Positions 42,898-51,228 of a stretch of 64,000 nucleotides of DNA are shown here, in pieces. How positions within the stretch are numbered: the first letter of the stretch is position 1; each line of letters begins with the position of its first letter. Position numbers and translations under genes: made by a program. Origin of the DNA: CAYLJJ01 sp964384025 (GTDB taxonomy: Bacteria; Myxococcota_A; Bradymonadia; UBA7976; UBA1532); the NCBI GenBank assembly GCA_964384025.1, contig CAYLJJ010000015.1, positions 23,655 to 87,654 of the forward strand, written 5' to 3'. The notes beneath the pieces were generated by a model, which saw only the letters and a program-made list of their open reading frames with translations, did no database searches and had not been told where the DNA came from.

Positions 42898-43820
42898 GCG
42901 TGGCTCATCAGGTAGCGATAGAGGGACTCTAAATCGGCGTCTGGGGAGCTGATCCCTTGGATGCTCTGCCCCAGGGCACGGGCGGCTTGAGGCAGGGCTC
43001 GGGCAGCCTCATCCAGGTTCGTCGTCGTCACTTCAAGGCGGGTCTCGCTGAGGAGCGTCACCGCCTTGATCTGTACTCTAGAGAGGAGCTGGGCCGCCAA
43101 TGGACGGGCCTCCTGCACCTCCAACTCGATACGATAGGGGCGATCTTTAAGCATCGCTCGCAGCCGCAATACATCCCCATGAGCCCGCAGTCGTCCAAAG
43201 CGGATAAAGATCACCTGGTGGGTCATCGCCTCCACTTCATGGAGCACATGGCTGGAGACCAGGACACAGCGCCCTTCTGCGCCCAGGCTGCGCACCAGGG
43301 CGATGAGATCTGCGCGAGCCACAGGATCAGCGCCCGTGAGGGGCTCATCCAAGAGCACGATGGGAGGATCATGGGCGATGGCTTGAGCGATCTTGACCCG
43401 CTGACGCATCCCCCGGCTCATCTGCCCCATGGGGCGCTTGACATACTCCGCCATCCCCACCCGCTCTAGGGCTCTCATGGAGCGCTTATGGGCCTCTCGG
43501 GCAGAGAAGCCGTGCAGGCGAGTGAGCACCTTGATAAAGCGCAGCGCGGAGATCTCTTCATAGAACTTGTCTTGCTCAGGGCAGAGCCCCAAGAAGCGGA
43601 GGGCCTCAGGATCTCGGAAGGGATCTCTGCCCATCAAGCTGAGGCTCCCCGAGTCGGGGAGAAGCTGGCCAGAGAAGAGCTTGAGGAGAGTGGACTTTCC
43701 CGAGCCGTTGGGGCCTAAGAGCCCGGTGACTCCCTTCCCAACCTCTAGATCGATCTCGTTGAGGGCTCGGACCAGACCAAACATCTTGCTGACGCCCTGA
43801 GCCTTAAGGAGGATGCTCAT
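42894..43820 (-). CDS. ABC transporter ATP-binding protein
   Basis: This 308-residue ATPase has Walker A GPNGSGKST, signature MSRGMRQR (in place of LSGGQ) and Walker B PIVLLDEPLTGAD, then a H-loop His in VSSHVLHEV. A C-terminal regulatory tail of about 90 residues follows. It is the export type (family ABC-2 partner). It overlaps the permease genes on both sides by four bases. Confidence 0.93.
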   Translation of the reverse strand: MSILLKAQGVSKMFGLVRALNEIDLEVGKGVTGLLGPNGSGKSTLLKLFSGQLLPDSGSLSLMGRDPFRDPEALRFLGLCPEQDKFYEEISALRFIKVLTRLHGFSAREAHKRSMRALERVGMAEYVKRPMGQMSRGMRQRVKIAQAIAHDPPIVLLDEPLTGADPVARADLIALVRSLGAEGRCVLVSSHVLHEVEAMTHQVIFIRFGRLRAHGDVLRLRAMLKDRPYRIELEVQEARPLAAQLLSRVQIKAVTLLSETRLEVTTTNLDEAARALPQAARALGQSIQGISSPDADLESLYRYLMSHA

Positions 43821-44716
43821 CCCAGAACCTCCCTTCTGAGGCGCAGGAAAAGGAGGAGGAGCCCCCCCAAGATAAAGAGCGCGAGGGCCAGAAGGGAGAG
43901 GTTGAAGTCTGGGTTGGCTGAGACCCGCGTGGGCATCAGGTTGGCGGCGATGCTGGGAGCCCCCACCTCCAAGAGCCCATCGATAACAGTGCGCAGGTTG
44001 CGCTCTGGAGAGAGGTAGCCCGCCCAGTACTGCCCCGCTTCAAAGAGACCCCGAGCGACTCCAGAGATGAGTATCAGACCACCCACATAGAAAACCCCGA
44101 CGCTGGTGGCGCGTTGTCCCAGGGCGCTGATCCCTACGATGGTGGTGCTGAGGGTCAGAGCAGCCAGTAGGGCGCCTACAGAGAGTGGCAAGAGCAGCCC
44201 CCAGTAGCTCTCGCGCAGCTCAGGGGGGGTGATGCCCACGGCGATGAGCCAGAAGAGGAGCGCGGGGATGATGATGCTCGCCAGGGGGACGATAAAGGCG
44301 CCCAAAAGCTTCCCAAGGGCATAGTCCAAGCGAGAGAGAGGGCGCGCAAAGTACAGCTCCATCGCTCCCGCCTGTCGATCTTCAGCCACCGCGCCTGCGG
44401 CCACAGCGGCCATCGCAAAGGAGGTCATAAAGAACTGGATGCTGATGAAGTTGGAGAAGATCTCCTGCACCCTTCCCACCATCTGCTCTGTAGAAATAAA
44501 GGCGATGGCGTTGAGATGCTTGCGAGCCATGAGCTGCACGATCTCGGTCATTCCAAAACCCAGGACCACTCCAAGGCAGGGTAGGAGAGCCAGTTTGGTG
44601 CTGCGCTTACGCCAAGCCAGCACCAAGAGGGTGCGAGCGATGGGCCAGGGTGCCCAACTGCGGCGACCTTGGGGCTCTAGGCGGCGGTAGCCGATGGAGT
44701 AGATCTGATCCTTCAA
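43817..44716 (-). CDS. ABC-2 type permease
   Basis: This 299-residue membrane protein has about six helices. It includes FMTSFAMAAVAAGAVAEDRQAGAMELYFARPLSR, a usual ABC-2 segment with RxxGxxE and SRP-like end, and YWGLLLPLSVGALLAALTL. It pairs with one of the two ATPases of the operon. The start overlaps the upstream ATPase gene by four bases. Confidence 0.88.
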   Translation of the reverse strand: MKDQIYSIGYRRLEPQGRRSWAPWPIARTLLVLAWRKRSTKLALLPCLGVVLGFGMTEIVQLMARKHLNAIAFISTEQMVGRVQEIFSNFISIQFFMTSFAMAAVAAGAVAEDRQAGAMELYFARPLSRLDYALGKLLGAFIVPLASIIIPALLFWLIAVGITPPELRESYWGLLLPLSVGALLAALTLSTTIVGISALGQRATSVGVFYVGGLILISGVARGLFEAGQYWAGYLSPERNLRTVIDGLLEVGAPSIAANLMPTRVSANPDFNLSLLALALFILGGLLLLFLRLRREVLG

Positions 44717-45624
44717 GGTTGGGCTCCGATTCTGCTGAGGAAGGCATCCTCCAGGCGAGCGGCGCGGGCCTCCATATGAATGACCACGCTGGCGGAGACC
44801 TCAGCGGCCTCCCAGATCAGCTCAACCCCCGCCGCGCCAGGAGGGCGCACAAAGAGCATCTCCTGCTCCTCCCTCACTTCAGCCCCTCGAGCCTTGAGGG
44901 CAGCGATAAAGGGCGCAGAGAGAGAAGCCAGGCGCAGCTCAAACTCTCGACTGTGTTGGATCTTCAACTCATCCAAATTTCCAGAGTAGAGGACTCGCCC
45001 CTCTTTCATGATCACGCAGGCATCACAGGTGCGTTCAACGTCGTGGAGGAGGTGAGTGGAGAGCAGGACCGCAGGCCCCTCCCCATCGCGGAGCTGAACG
45101 ACCAGCTCCAACAGCTCATCACGGCTCTGAGGATCCAGCCCTGAGGTGGGCTCATCCAGAAGCAGGAGATCGGGATCATGCACCAGGGCCATCGCCACCT
45201 TCACCCGCTGATGCATCCCTGTACTGTAGGTCTCTACAGGGCGATGTCGAGACTCATCCAAACCCACCAGATCAAGGACCTCATGAGCGCGCAGCAGAGC
45301 TTTTCGCCGTCGTAGACCACAGAGTTCAGCCATAAAGGCCACCGACTCCAGACCGCTGAGGCCAGGGACCCGACCAGAGCCCTCCGAGGTATAGCCCAGG
45401 CGAGAGCGCACCACCTGAGAGTCGCTGAGGGCGTTGATCCCCAACACCTTAACCCGGCCAGTGTCTGGAGAGAGTAGCCCCAGACAGATGCGCATCAGGG
45501 TGGTCTTACCCGCCCCATTGGGTCCCAAGAGCCCCACGGCGCGACCATCAACCTCAGCGCTGACATCATCTAAGGCGAGAGTGCGCCCAAAGCGCTTACG
45601 GACCTTGTGGAGTTCTAGAAGCAT
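44713..45624 (-). CDS. ABC transporter ATP-binding protein
   Basis: The ATG at 45624 follows GAAGGGAG and gives 303 residues; upstream codons in the frame would run into the neighbouring gene. Walker A is LLGPNGAGKTT, the signature is YSTGMHQR, Walker B is LLLLDEPTSGLDP, and the H-loop is LSTHLLHDV. First gene of the four-gene ABC-2 operon, which carries two ATPase/permease pairs. The two may form one hetero-oligomeric exporter or two related ones. Similar duplicated pairs appear in bacterial export of antibiotics or Na, but no substrate is indicated. Confidence 0.93.
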   Translation of the reverse strand: MLLELHKVRKRFGRTLALDDVSAEVDGRAVGLLGPNGAGKTTLMRICLGLLSPDTGRVKVLGINALSDSQVVRSRLGYTSEGSGRVPGLSGLESVAFMAELCGLRRRKALLRAHEVLDLVGLDESRHRPVETYSTGMHQRVKVAMALVHDPDLLLLDEPTSGLDPQSRDELLELVVQLRDGEGPAVLLSTHLLHDVERTCDACVIMKEGRVLYSGNLDELKIQHSREFELRLASLSAPFIAALKARGAEVREEQEMLFVRPPGAAGVELIWEAAEVSASVVIHMEARAARLEDAFLSRIGAQP

Positions 45625-45644
45625 GCTCCCTTCTACACCTTCTC

Positions 45645-46694
45645 TCAACGCCCAGGAAGTGCTCTCTCTCCAGGTCCCTCTCCAAAGTGACCATCGAGGC
45701 GATAACCACAGCGGCGACAACAGCCTCCATTGTCCAACCCCCACTCCAACAGCCTATAACGATCACGTTGGATCAGGGTTGTCTTACAACTTGGGCAGGA
45801 AGTTCGATCGCCCTCGGGGTTGTAGAGATTGCCTGTATAGACATAGAGCAAACCCTCTTCTTGAGCCCAACGCCGCGCGACTCGAAGGCTCTGAAGCGAA
45901 GTTCGAGGGAGTTGACGAAGTTTAAAATCAGGGTGAAAGGCGCTTAAGTGCAGAGGGACCTCAGGACCCAACTCGGTGGCGATCCAGGCCGAGAGCTGTC
46001 GCAGCTCCTCCTCGCTGTCGTTGCGCCCAGGGATCAGCAGGGTGGTGATCTCCAACCAACATTCTGTCTCTCGCTTGATCCAGCGTAAGGTCTCCAAGAC
46101 AGGAGTTAAGGCTGCCCCACAGAGATCTCGATAGAAGGCCTCGCTGAAGGATTTTAGATCGACGTTGGCGGCGTTCATAAGCGGGAAAAAGTCAGCACGA
46201 GCCTCAGCGCCGATATAGCCCGCCGTCACCGCTACGCTGCGCAGGCCCAAGCGCTGACAGGCACGGGCTGTCTCCATAGCGTATTCAGCCCAGATCACCG
46301 GATCGTTATAGGTGAAGGCCACGCTTGAAGCCCCCACTTGACACGCCCTCTGAGCGATCTCCTCAGGCTGAGCCTCTGTCGAGGATCTTGAGATATGTTG
46401 TGCTCGGGAGAGCGCCCAGTTTTGGCAGAACTGACAGCTCAAATTACAGCCTGCGGTTCCAAAGGAGAGCACCCCTGATCCAGGGAGGAAGTGATTGAGG
46501 GGCTTCTTCTCTATGGGATCTACAGAGAAGCCGATCCCCTCTCCATAGCAACTCAATAGCATCCCCTCCTCGTCAGCGCGTCGAACAAAGCAGAAGCCCC
46601 GCTGGCCGGGCTTAAGGAGGCAGGCGCGGGGGCAGAGCGTACATAGAACGCGGCCATCAGGCTGCTTTTGTCCATATGGGGAGGAAAAGTCCAT
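45645..46694 (-). CDS. AmmeMemoRadiSam-type radical SAM enzyme
   Basis: This 349-residue protein has CTLCPRAC near the N-terminus, the radical SAM cluster motif CNLSCQFC (Cys83, 87, 90) and NWALSRAQ. It has VAFTYNDPVIWAEYAME and a C-terminal zinc-ribbon-like set (CPSC, CRRCG). This layout matches the PflA-like enzyme of the AmmeMemoRadiSam gene set, which normally sits with AMMECR1 and Memo proteins. Neither partner is visible in this window. It is divergent from the acyltransferase gene, with 32 bases between the starts. Confidence 0.9.
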   Translation of the reverse strand: MDFSSPYGQKQPDGRVLCTLCPRACLLKPGQRGFCFVRRADEEGMLLSCYGEGIGFSVDPIEKKPLNHFLPGSGVLSFGTAGCNLSCQFCQNWALSRAQHISRSSTEAQPEEIAQRACQVGASSVAFTYNDPVIWAEYAMETARACQRLGLRSVAVTAGYIGAEARADFFPLMNAANVDLKSFSEAFYRDLCGAALTPVLETLRWIKRETECWLEITTLLIPGRNDSEEELRQLSAWIATELGPEVPLHLSAFHPDFKLRQLPRTSLQSLRVARRWAQEEGLLYVYTGNLYNPEGDRTSCPSCKTTLIQRDRYRLLEWGLDNGGCCRRCGYRLDGHFGEGPGERALPGR

Positions 46695-46726
46695 ATCATC
46701 ACCGCCTCAAGATGTTTGGAGCCACT

Positions 46727-47896
46727 ATGAGACTCGATCACTGGCCCCTGATCCATGCCATCCAGGAGGATCACCTTAAAACAGGCAGCCTTTTTCAGTT
46801 TGTGAGCCTCCAAGGCCCATTTTGCCTAGAGCGTTTTAAGAGCGCCTGGACTGCTTGTCGTCGACGCCATTCTCGACTCTCAGCAGCCCTCAGCGCTGAG
46901 CATCTCCTCCCCGGAGAAGCGGGGCCTACGCCGATCCTGGAGCTGGACTGGAGCCCTGAGCGGCTGATAGAACGCCCCCTCTCTGCGCCCCTGAGCTGGT
47001 ATATCCATAAAGAAGGTCCCAGGACCTATCTCAATCTGCATGTTCATCACGCCCTGCTGGACGCCCGCGCGGCGGTGCTCCTCCTGGATGAGCTGCTGAG
47101 GCGGATGGCGGGGGAGATTCTCCCTGAGGAGCCCCTGCCTCTAGAACCTCCACAGCATCGCGCCCTGGAGTTCAAAGCCTCGACGCCACCAGAGCAGGCT
47201 GAGCTGCAACCCTGGCCTCTGGATGAGCTTGCCCCCTTGGAGAGCGCCTCGCCTTGGCTGCTCCAGCGCTCTTGGGGACCAGTCGCGCCTCTCTTGGATC
47301 GCTGTCGAGCAGAGGGGGTGACGATCAACGCGGCCCTCTCCGCTGCGCTCCTGCGCGCTTCTCCTCCCGGTCAGGGCCTAGAGACAGCGGTGGACCTGCG
47401 GCCCTGGTCTGAGCCCCCCGATCCAATCCTCTGCGAGATGATGATGATCTCCAGTCAACCTAAGCACCAGGAGAGCTTCTGGGATCAGGCGCGGGCCTGC
47501 CTAAAAAGTTTTCGCGCCGCCCTGGCCTGGAGGGGGGGACGAGGCTTTGTGCCCCGACGATCACGGCGCCCTCTGTTGGAGCATCTGCTCCTCAATCGTC
47601 TGAGGATCGCGGAGGAGGCGGGGGTCTTCGCTTCCAGCCCCAGCCTCTCCAACTTGGGTGTTTTGCCCTTGGCTCCCAGCTATGGAGCGCTGCGTGTAAA
47701 GGCCCTTAACTTTAGCGTCAATCAGCGAGTGGCTCACTTCCCGCTCTTTGTAGGGGCAACGACCCTCAACGAGGCGCTGAGCCTAAGCTTCTCCGGAACC
47801 TCTCCTCTCTTAAGAGATCCTGAGGCGCGAGTAGAGGCGCTCTTTGAAGCTTTGGGACAAGCGATGTTTGATGGACAGTCAGCCAGCAGCCCCTGA
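46727..47896 (+). CDS. Condensation-domain-like acyltransferase
   Basis: The ATG at 46727 follows GGAG; this gives 389 residues. The motif HHALLD at 107-112 fits HHxxxD, the catalytic motif of CoA-dependent acyltransferases (PapA, WES/DGAT, NRPS condensation). The downstream DFGWG-type motif is not clear; the C-terminal half has SPSLSNLGVLPLA, a common structural strand. It could esterify an alcohol or a lipid. No NRPS or PKS genes are near. Confidence 0.78.
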   Translation: MRLDHWPLIHAIQEDHLKTGSLFQFVSLQGPFCLERFKSAWTACRRRHSRLSAALSAEHLLPGEAGPTPILELDWSPERLIERPLSAPLSWYIHKEGPRTYLNLHVHHALLDARAAVLLLDELLRRMAGEILPEEPLPLEPPQHRALEFKASTPPEQAELQPWPLDELAPLESASPWLLQRSWGPVAPLLDRCRAEGVTINAALSAALLRASPPGQGLETAVDLRPWSEPPDPILCEMMMISSQPKHQESFWDQARACLKSFRAALAWRGGRGFVPRRSRRPLLEHLLLNRLRIAEEAGVFASSPSLSNLGVLPLAPSYGALRVKALNFSVNQRVAHFPLFVGATTLNEALSLSFSGTSPLLRDPEARVEALFEALGQAMFDGQSASSP

Positions 47897-47921
47897 GAGT
47901 CCGCTGGCTCAGATCGGGCTC

Positions 47922-48170
47922 TCAAGCACAACTTCCCCGAGGCTCGAGATCTCGAAGATCGAGCGCGCCTTCCTCGGCTTGGCGACGAGCGCGTCTCTGA
48001 GCATTTTGAGAAAGGCGATGATAGACCCAGTCTTCAGCTTCTTGTGAAGAAGGCTTGTGGAAGAGGTAAGCGGCTTTCCATAGGTACTCAAAGACATGAA
48101 TGAAGCCAATGATGATGGCAGGGTTTGCGCCATGTTTTCTGTATTCATTCTTGAATGGCCTGCACGAGGC
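47922..48170 (-). pseudogene. Remnant of an ISKra4-family transposase
   Basis: An 82-codon open stretch encodes RKHGANPAIIIGFIHVFEYL followed by WKAAYLFHKPSSQEAEDWVY. It resembles the DxxHVxEYLWKA region and following helix of ISKra4-type transposases. The expected Asp of the DFIHV motif is Gly. A TAA precedes the fragment at 48173-48171 and both ends are missing, so it is a dead internal piece. Confidence 0.65.
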
Positions 48171-48441
48171 TTAAATATCCGTTGCCATGTGTGTTGCTTC
48201 GTACAGATGGTGAATTTGGCCAATTCAACATGTATGAAGGGAAGTGGGAACCTGTACCCAACAGCCGGAGTGGTTCGCAGCGCTATAATATGGATCTTGG
48301 CATGACCGATATCAAAGCTCCGTTGTATGAGCAGGTTGCTCGCCTGACGCGCTTCCTCGGTGCGTATGCCACCCCCATCTGCTGGGCACCTACCTTGCTG
48401 TTATCAGCGGCCAGCTTCGCTCTGTTGATCAGCTCAGCTTC

Positions 48442-48481
48442 GAGACCTTCAGCAGGCCACTGTTGGCCTGCTGAAGGTCTC
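48442..48481. repeat. Perfect 18-bp stem hairpin
   Basis: The arms (48442-48459 and 48464-48481) pair at every position with a CTGT loop: GAGACCTTCAGCAGGCCA and its complement. There is no T-run. It lies in the IS-remnant region and may be a former IS-associated or small-RNA element. Confidence 0.8.
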
Positions 48482-48619
48482 CAGCGCCCGCGCATTTGAG
48501 GTGAAGGTCGTGAAACAATAGTGAGATGAGGGCTCTATACCTAATACTCGGGATTGCGCCCCTCTGCTCCCCCTTTTATCCTGCCGCCCCTCTAGCTTAG
48601 ATACTCAGGCGCTCCTCAT

Positions 48620-51109
48620 ATGAAGGTCTCCCCACTCCTCCTCAGTTCCCTGCTTATCGCCTGTGGCCCAGGGGTGATCAGCCTGCCTGAGCCCCCCGAC
48701 GGGCGTCTACCCCTCTCAGCAGATCTACAACCCCTGCGACAGTCCCTCTCTCTGGAGCTGGATCCCAGCGCAGACAGCTATTCAGGGCAAACTGAGATCC
48801 TGGTTCAACTGAAGCGCCCCAGCCAAGTGATCCGCCTGCATGGTCAGGGCTCAGCCATCGAAGCTTGGGTCCGTCAAGGAGAGGGAGCTGCTCAGGCCGC
48901 GCAGGTGATCTCTGGTCCTGCGGGGGGTCTCCTCCTCTACCTATTAGAACCCCAAGAGGGTGAGATCAGTTTGAGGCTGCGCTGGCGTCAAAGCTTAGGG
49001 CCTAAGGAGCGAGGGATCTTTCAGATCTTAGAGGAGCAGCCCTATCTCTTCTCCCATCTGAGACCTGGGGCGCGCTGGGCCTTCCCCTGCTTTGATGAAC
49101 CCCACTTGGCGATCCCCTTCTCTCTGGAACTGAAGATCCCCAAGGACCTCCAGGTACTGGGTCCCAGCCCCATCCAAACGGAGCGAGAGGAGGGAGCCTA
49201 CCGTTGGCTTCAATTTGAAGAGACCTCGGCTATCTCACCCCGCCTCTTAGGGCTGGCCCTGGGACCACTTGAGCGAGAGGAGGCTGGGGGGGTTGGTCTA
49301 GCCTGCTCAGCGGGCAAGCTGGAGTTGGGCAGCTTTCTCTTGGCGCAGGCCCCTAAGATCAAATCTGCCCTAGAGGCGCTCCTCAAGCGAAAGATGCCCG
49401 GTAAACTGGATCTTTTGGCGATCCCCTCTTTTGGTCCAGGGCTGAGTCCTGGCGCGGGGCTCTTGGGCGTAGAGGAGTCTCTGATCCTTTTAGATGAGTC
49501 TAGAGCCTCTCCCCAACGACAACGCTGGGCCCAACTCCTCTTGGCCCAAGCGATGGCACGGCAGTGGTTTGGAGTGGAGATTCCGCTCAAAAGCCAAGAG
49601 GAACTCTGGCTCCAGGGAGCCCTGATCTCTTGGTTGGCGCAGCAGGTCTTGGAGCCTGATCCTGAGGGAGAGATGCGGCAACACAGCTGGACTCTTCGTT
49701 TGGATAGCCTACGTCGAGGGCCGCTGAAGAGCCGCCTTGATCCAGGGGCGGGAGCTAAGGGCTTGGCCCTTATGGAGATGTTGGAGGGTTGGTTGGGTGC
49801 CAAAGCGCTCCTTGAAGTCCTCGCAAACTTTAAAGGAGCCCTGAGCGCTCATTCGCTCTTTGGAGCGCTCAAAGGTCCTGAAGATCAAAATATTCGAGAG
49901 ATCCTGGATGCCTTTATCCACGCTGAAGGCCTGCCCCTAATTGAAGCTGAGCTGGAGTGTGGTGAACAGCCCAGGGTCAAGCTTAGCCAGCGCCCCTATC
50001 ATCCCCTGGGCCAAGAGGTTGAGCCTCGATCTTGGCACCTCCCGGTCTGTCTACGCTGGGGCGATGCTCAGAGCACACAGGGAAAAATCTGCTTAGAGCT
50101 GCAGCAACAACAGCAGAGCTTTAAGCTGCCATCCTGCCCTCTCTGGCTGCATCCCAACGCGGAAGAACGGGGCTACTACCACTGGAAATTAAAGAGCGGC
50201 TTACCTCAACTCCTCAAGGCTCGTGCTGCTCTGAGTCATCGAGAGCGCCTGGGCCTGCTCCCCGCCCTACAGGCGCTCCATGAGGCGGGAGAGATCCCCG
50301 TGAGGCTCTATCTGGAGTCTCTAGAGACACTGCTCAAAGAACCCCCTCCCTCTCTGCTCTCCTCCCTGATTTCTGAGCTGGGGGCGCTGCGAGAGCGACA
50401 CCCCAAGCAGCCCGGTTTTGCCTCCTGGTTCCAGAAGCACCTTGGGCCTCTATTGCAGGGGCTCAACCCCAAAGAGGAGGCGCTGGGACGTCAGCTGCGC
50501 CTCGCCCTAGCCCTGTTTGCAGAAGATCACAAGCTGTTGACGCGCGCTCAGAGCCGCGCAGAGCGCTTCCTGCGCAACCCCCTATCCCTCTCCTCAAAGA
50601 GCGCTGAGGAGGGCTTGATGATCGCCGCCTGGAGAGGAGATTCACGCCTTTGGCGCCGACTTCGAGATGCTCTGGAGACCGCTCCAGATCCGCTGCGGCG
50701 TCTGGCGATATTGAGGGCCTTGGGCTCCTTTGGAGATCCTCAGCTCCACTACCAGAGCTTAGATCTGATCCTGGACGGACCCCTCGGCGCTGAGGATCTT
50801 CGCGTCCTGCTTCAGGGCCTTAACGGTCTCGCCACCCGAGAAGCAAGTTGGCGTTGGGTGACAGGGCGCTATGAGAGCCTAAGGAAGCGCCTTGGCCCCG
50901 AGAGCGTTCAGCTCCCTTGGCTGGCTCACGGTTTCTGCTCCTCTGAGGCGTATGAGGAGGTCTCCAGCTTCTTCTCCGCTCCCCAACGACGCCAGCCCGG
51001 CCTGAGCCACAGCCTGGAGCCTGTCTTGGAGTCTATCGCTCGCTGTACACGCCTCAAGGCCCGAGAGGAGAGCGCCCTGAGCCCATGGCTTAAAAAAAAT
51101 CTCAACTAA
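48620..51109 (+). CDS. M1-aminopeptidase-like lipoprotein lacking the zinc site
   Basis: This 829-residue protein has a lipoprotein signal (MKVSPLLLSSLLIACG, Cys15). It follows the M1 peptidase layout: an N-terminal beta domain with WAFPCFDEPHLAIPFSLEL (about 153-171), a thermolysin-like middle and a helical C-terminal half. The zinc motif HELAHQWFG reads QAMARQWFG (310-318), so both His and the Glu are lost. The following LNEGF reads LQGAL, so the third ligand is lost too. The GAMEN motif reads GAGLL. It must be a non-catalytic relative, perhaps a binding or scaffold protein at the membrane surface. Confidence 0.88.
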   Translation: MKVSPLLLSSLLIACGPGVISLPEPPDGRLPLSADLQPLRQSLSLELDPSADSYSGQTEILVQLKRPSQVIRLHGQGSAIEAWVRQGEGAAQAAQVISGPAGGLLLYLLEPQEGEISLRLRWRQSLGPKERGIFQILEEQPYLFSHLRPGARWAFPCFDEPHLAIPFSLELKIPKDLQVLGPSPIQTEREEGAYRWLQFEETSAISPRLLGLALGPLEREEAGGVGLACSAGKLELGSFLLAQAPKIKSALEALLKRKMPGKLDLLAIPSFGPGLSPGAGLLGVEESLILLDESRASPQRQRWAQLLLAQAMARQWFGVEIPLKSQEELWLQGALISWLAQQVLEPDPEGEMRQHSWTLRLDSLRRGPLKSRLDPGAGAKGLALMEMLEGWLGAKALLEVLANFKGALSAHSLFGALKGPEDQNIREILDAFIHAEGLPLIEAELECGEQPRVKLSQRPYHPLGQEVEPRSWHLPVCLRWGDAQSTQGKICLELQQQQQSFKLPSCPLWLHPNAEERGYYHWKLKSGLPQLLKARAALSHRERLGLLPALQALHEAGEIPVRLYLESLETLLKEPPPSLLSSLISELGALRERHPKQPGFASWFQKHLGPLLQGLNPKEEALGRQLRLALALFAEDHKLLTRAQSRAERFLRNPLSLSSKSAEEGLMIAAWRGDSRLWRRLRDALETAPDPLRRLAILRALGSFGDPQLHYQSLDLILDGPLGAEDLRVLLQGLNGLATREASWRWVTGRYESLRKRLGPESVQLPWLAHGFCSSEAYEEVSSFFSAPQRRQPGLSHSLEPVLESIARCTRLKAREESALSPWLKKNLN

Positions 51110-51228
51110 TCCCAACATCTACACATCTACAGAGCTTCCGGGCAGGATTTTGCACTGGAAAAATGGACTCTTAGGCAGTGGCATATCTAGGGAGTGCGCT
51201 CTAAGCACCCAACCAAGGAGTACTTAGG

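Larger units (their letters stand above)
47897..48619. other. Degenerate intergenic region with IS remnant and long hairpin
   Basis: These 723 bases have no intact gene. They hold a minus-strand transposase fragment (47922-48170) and a perfect 18-bp-stem hairpin (48442-48481). A 114-codon frame at 48155-48499 has no recognisable features. Confidence 0.6.
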
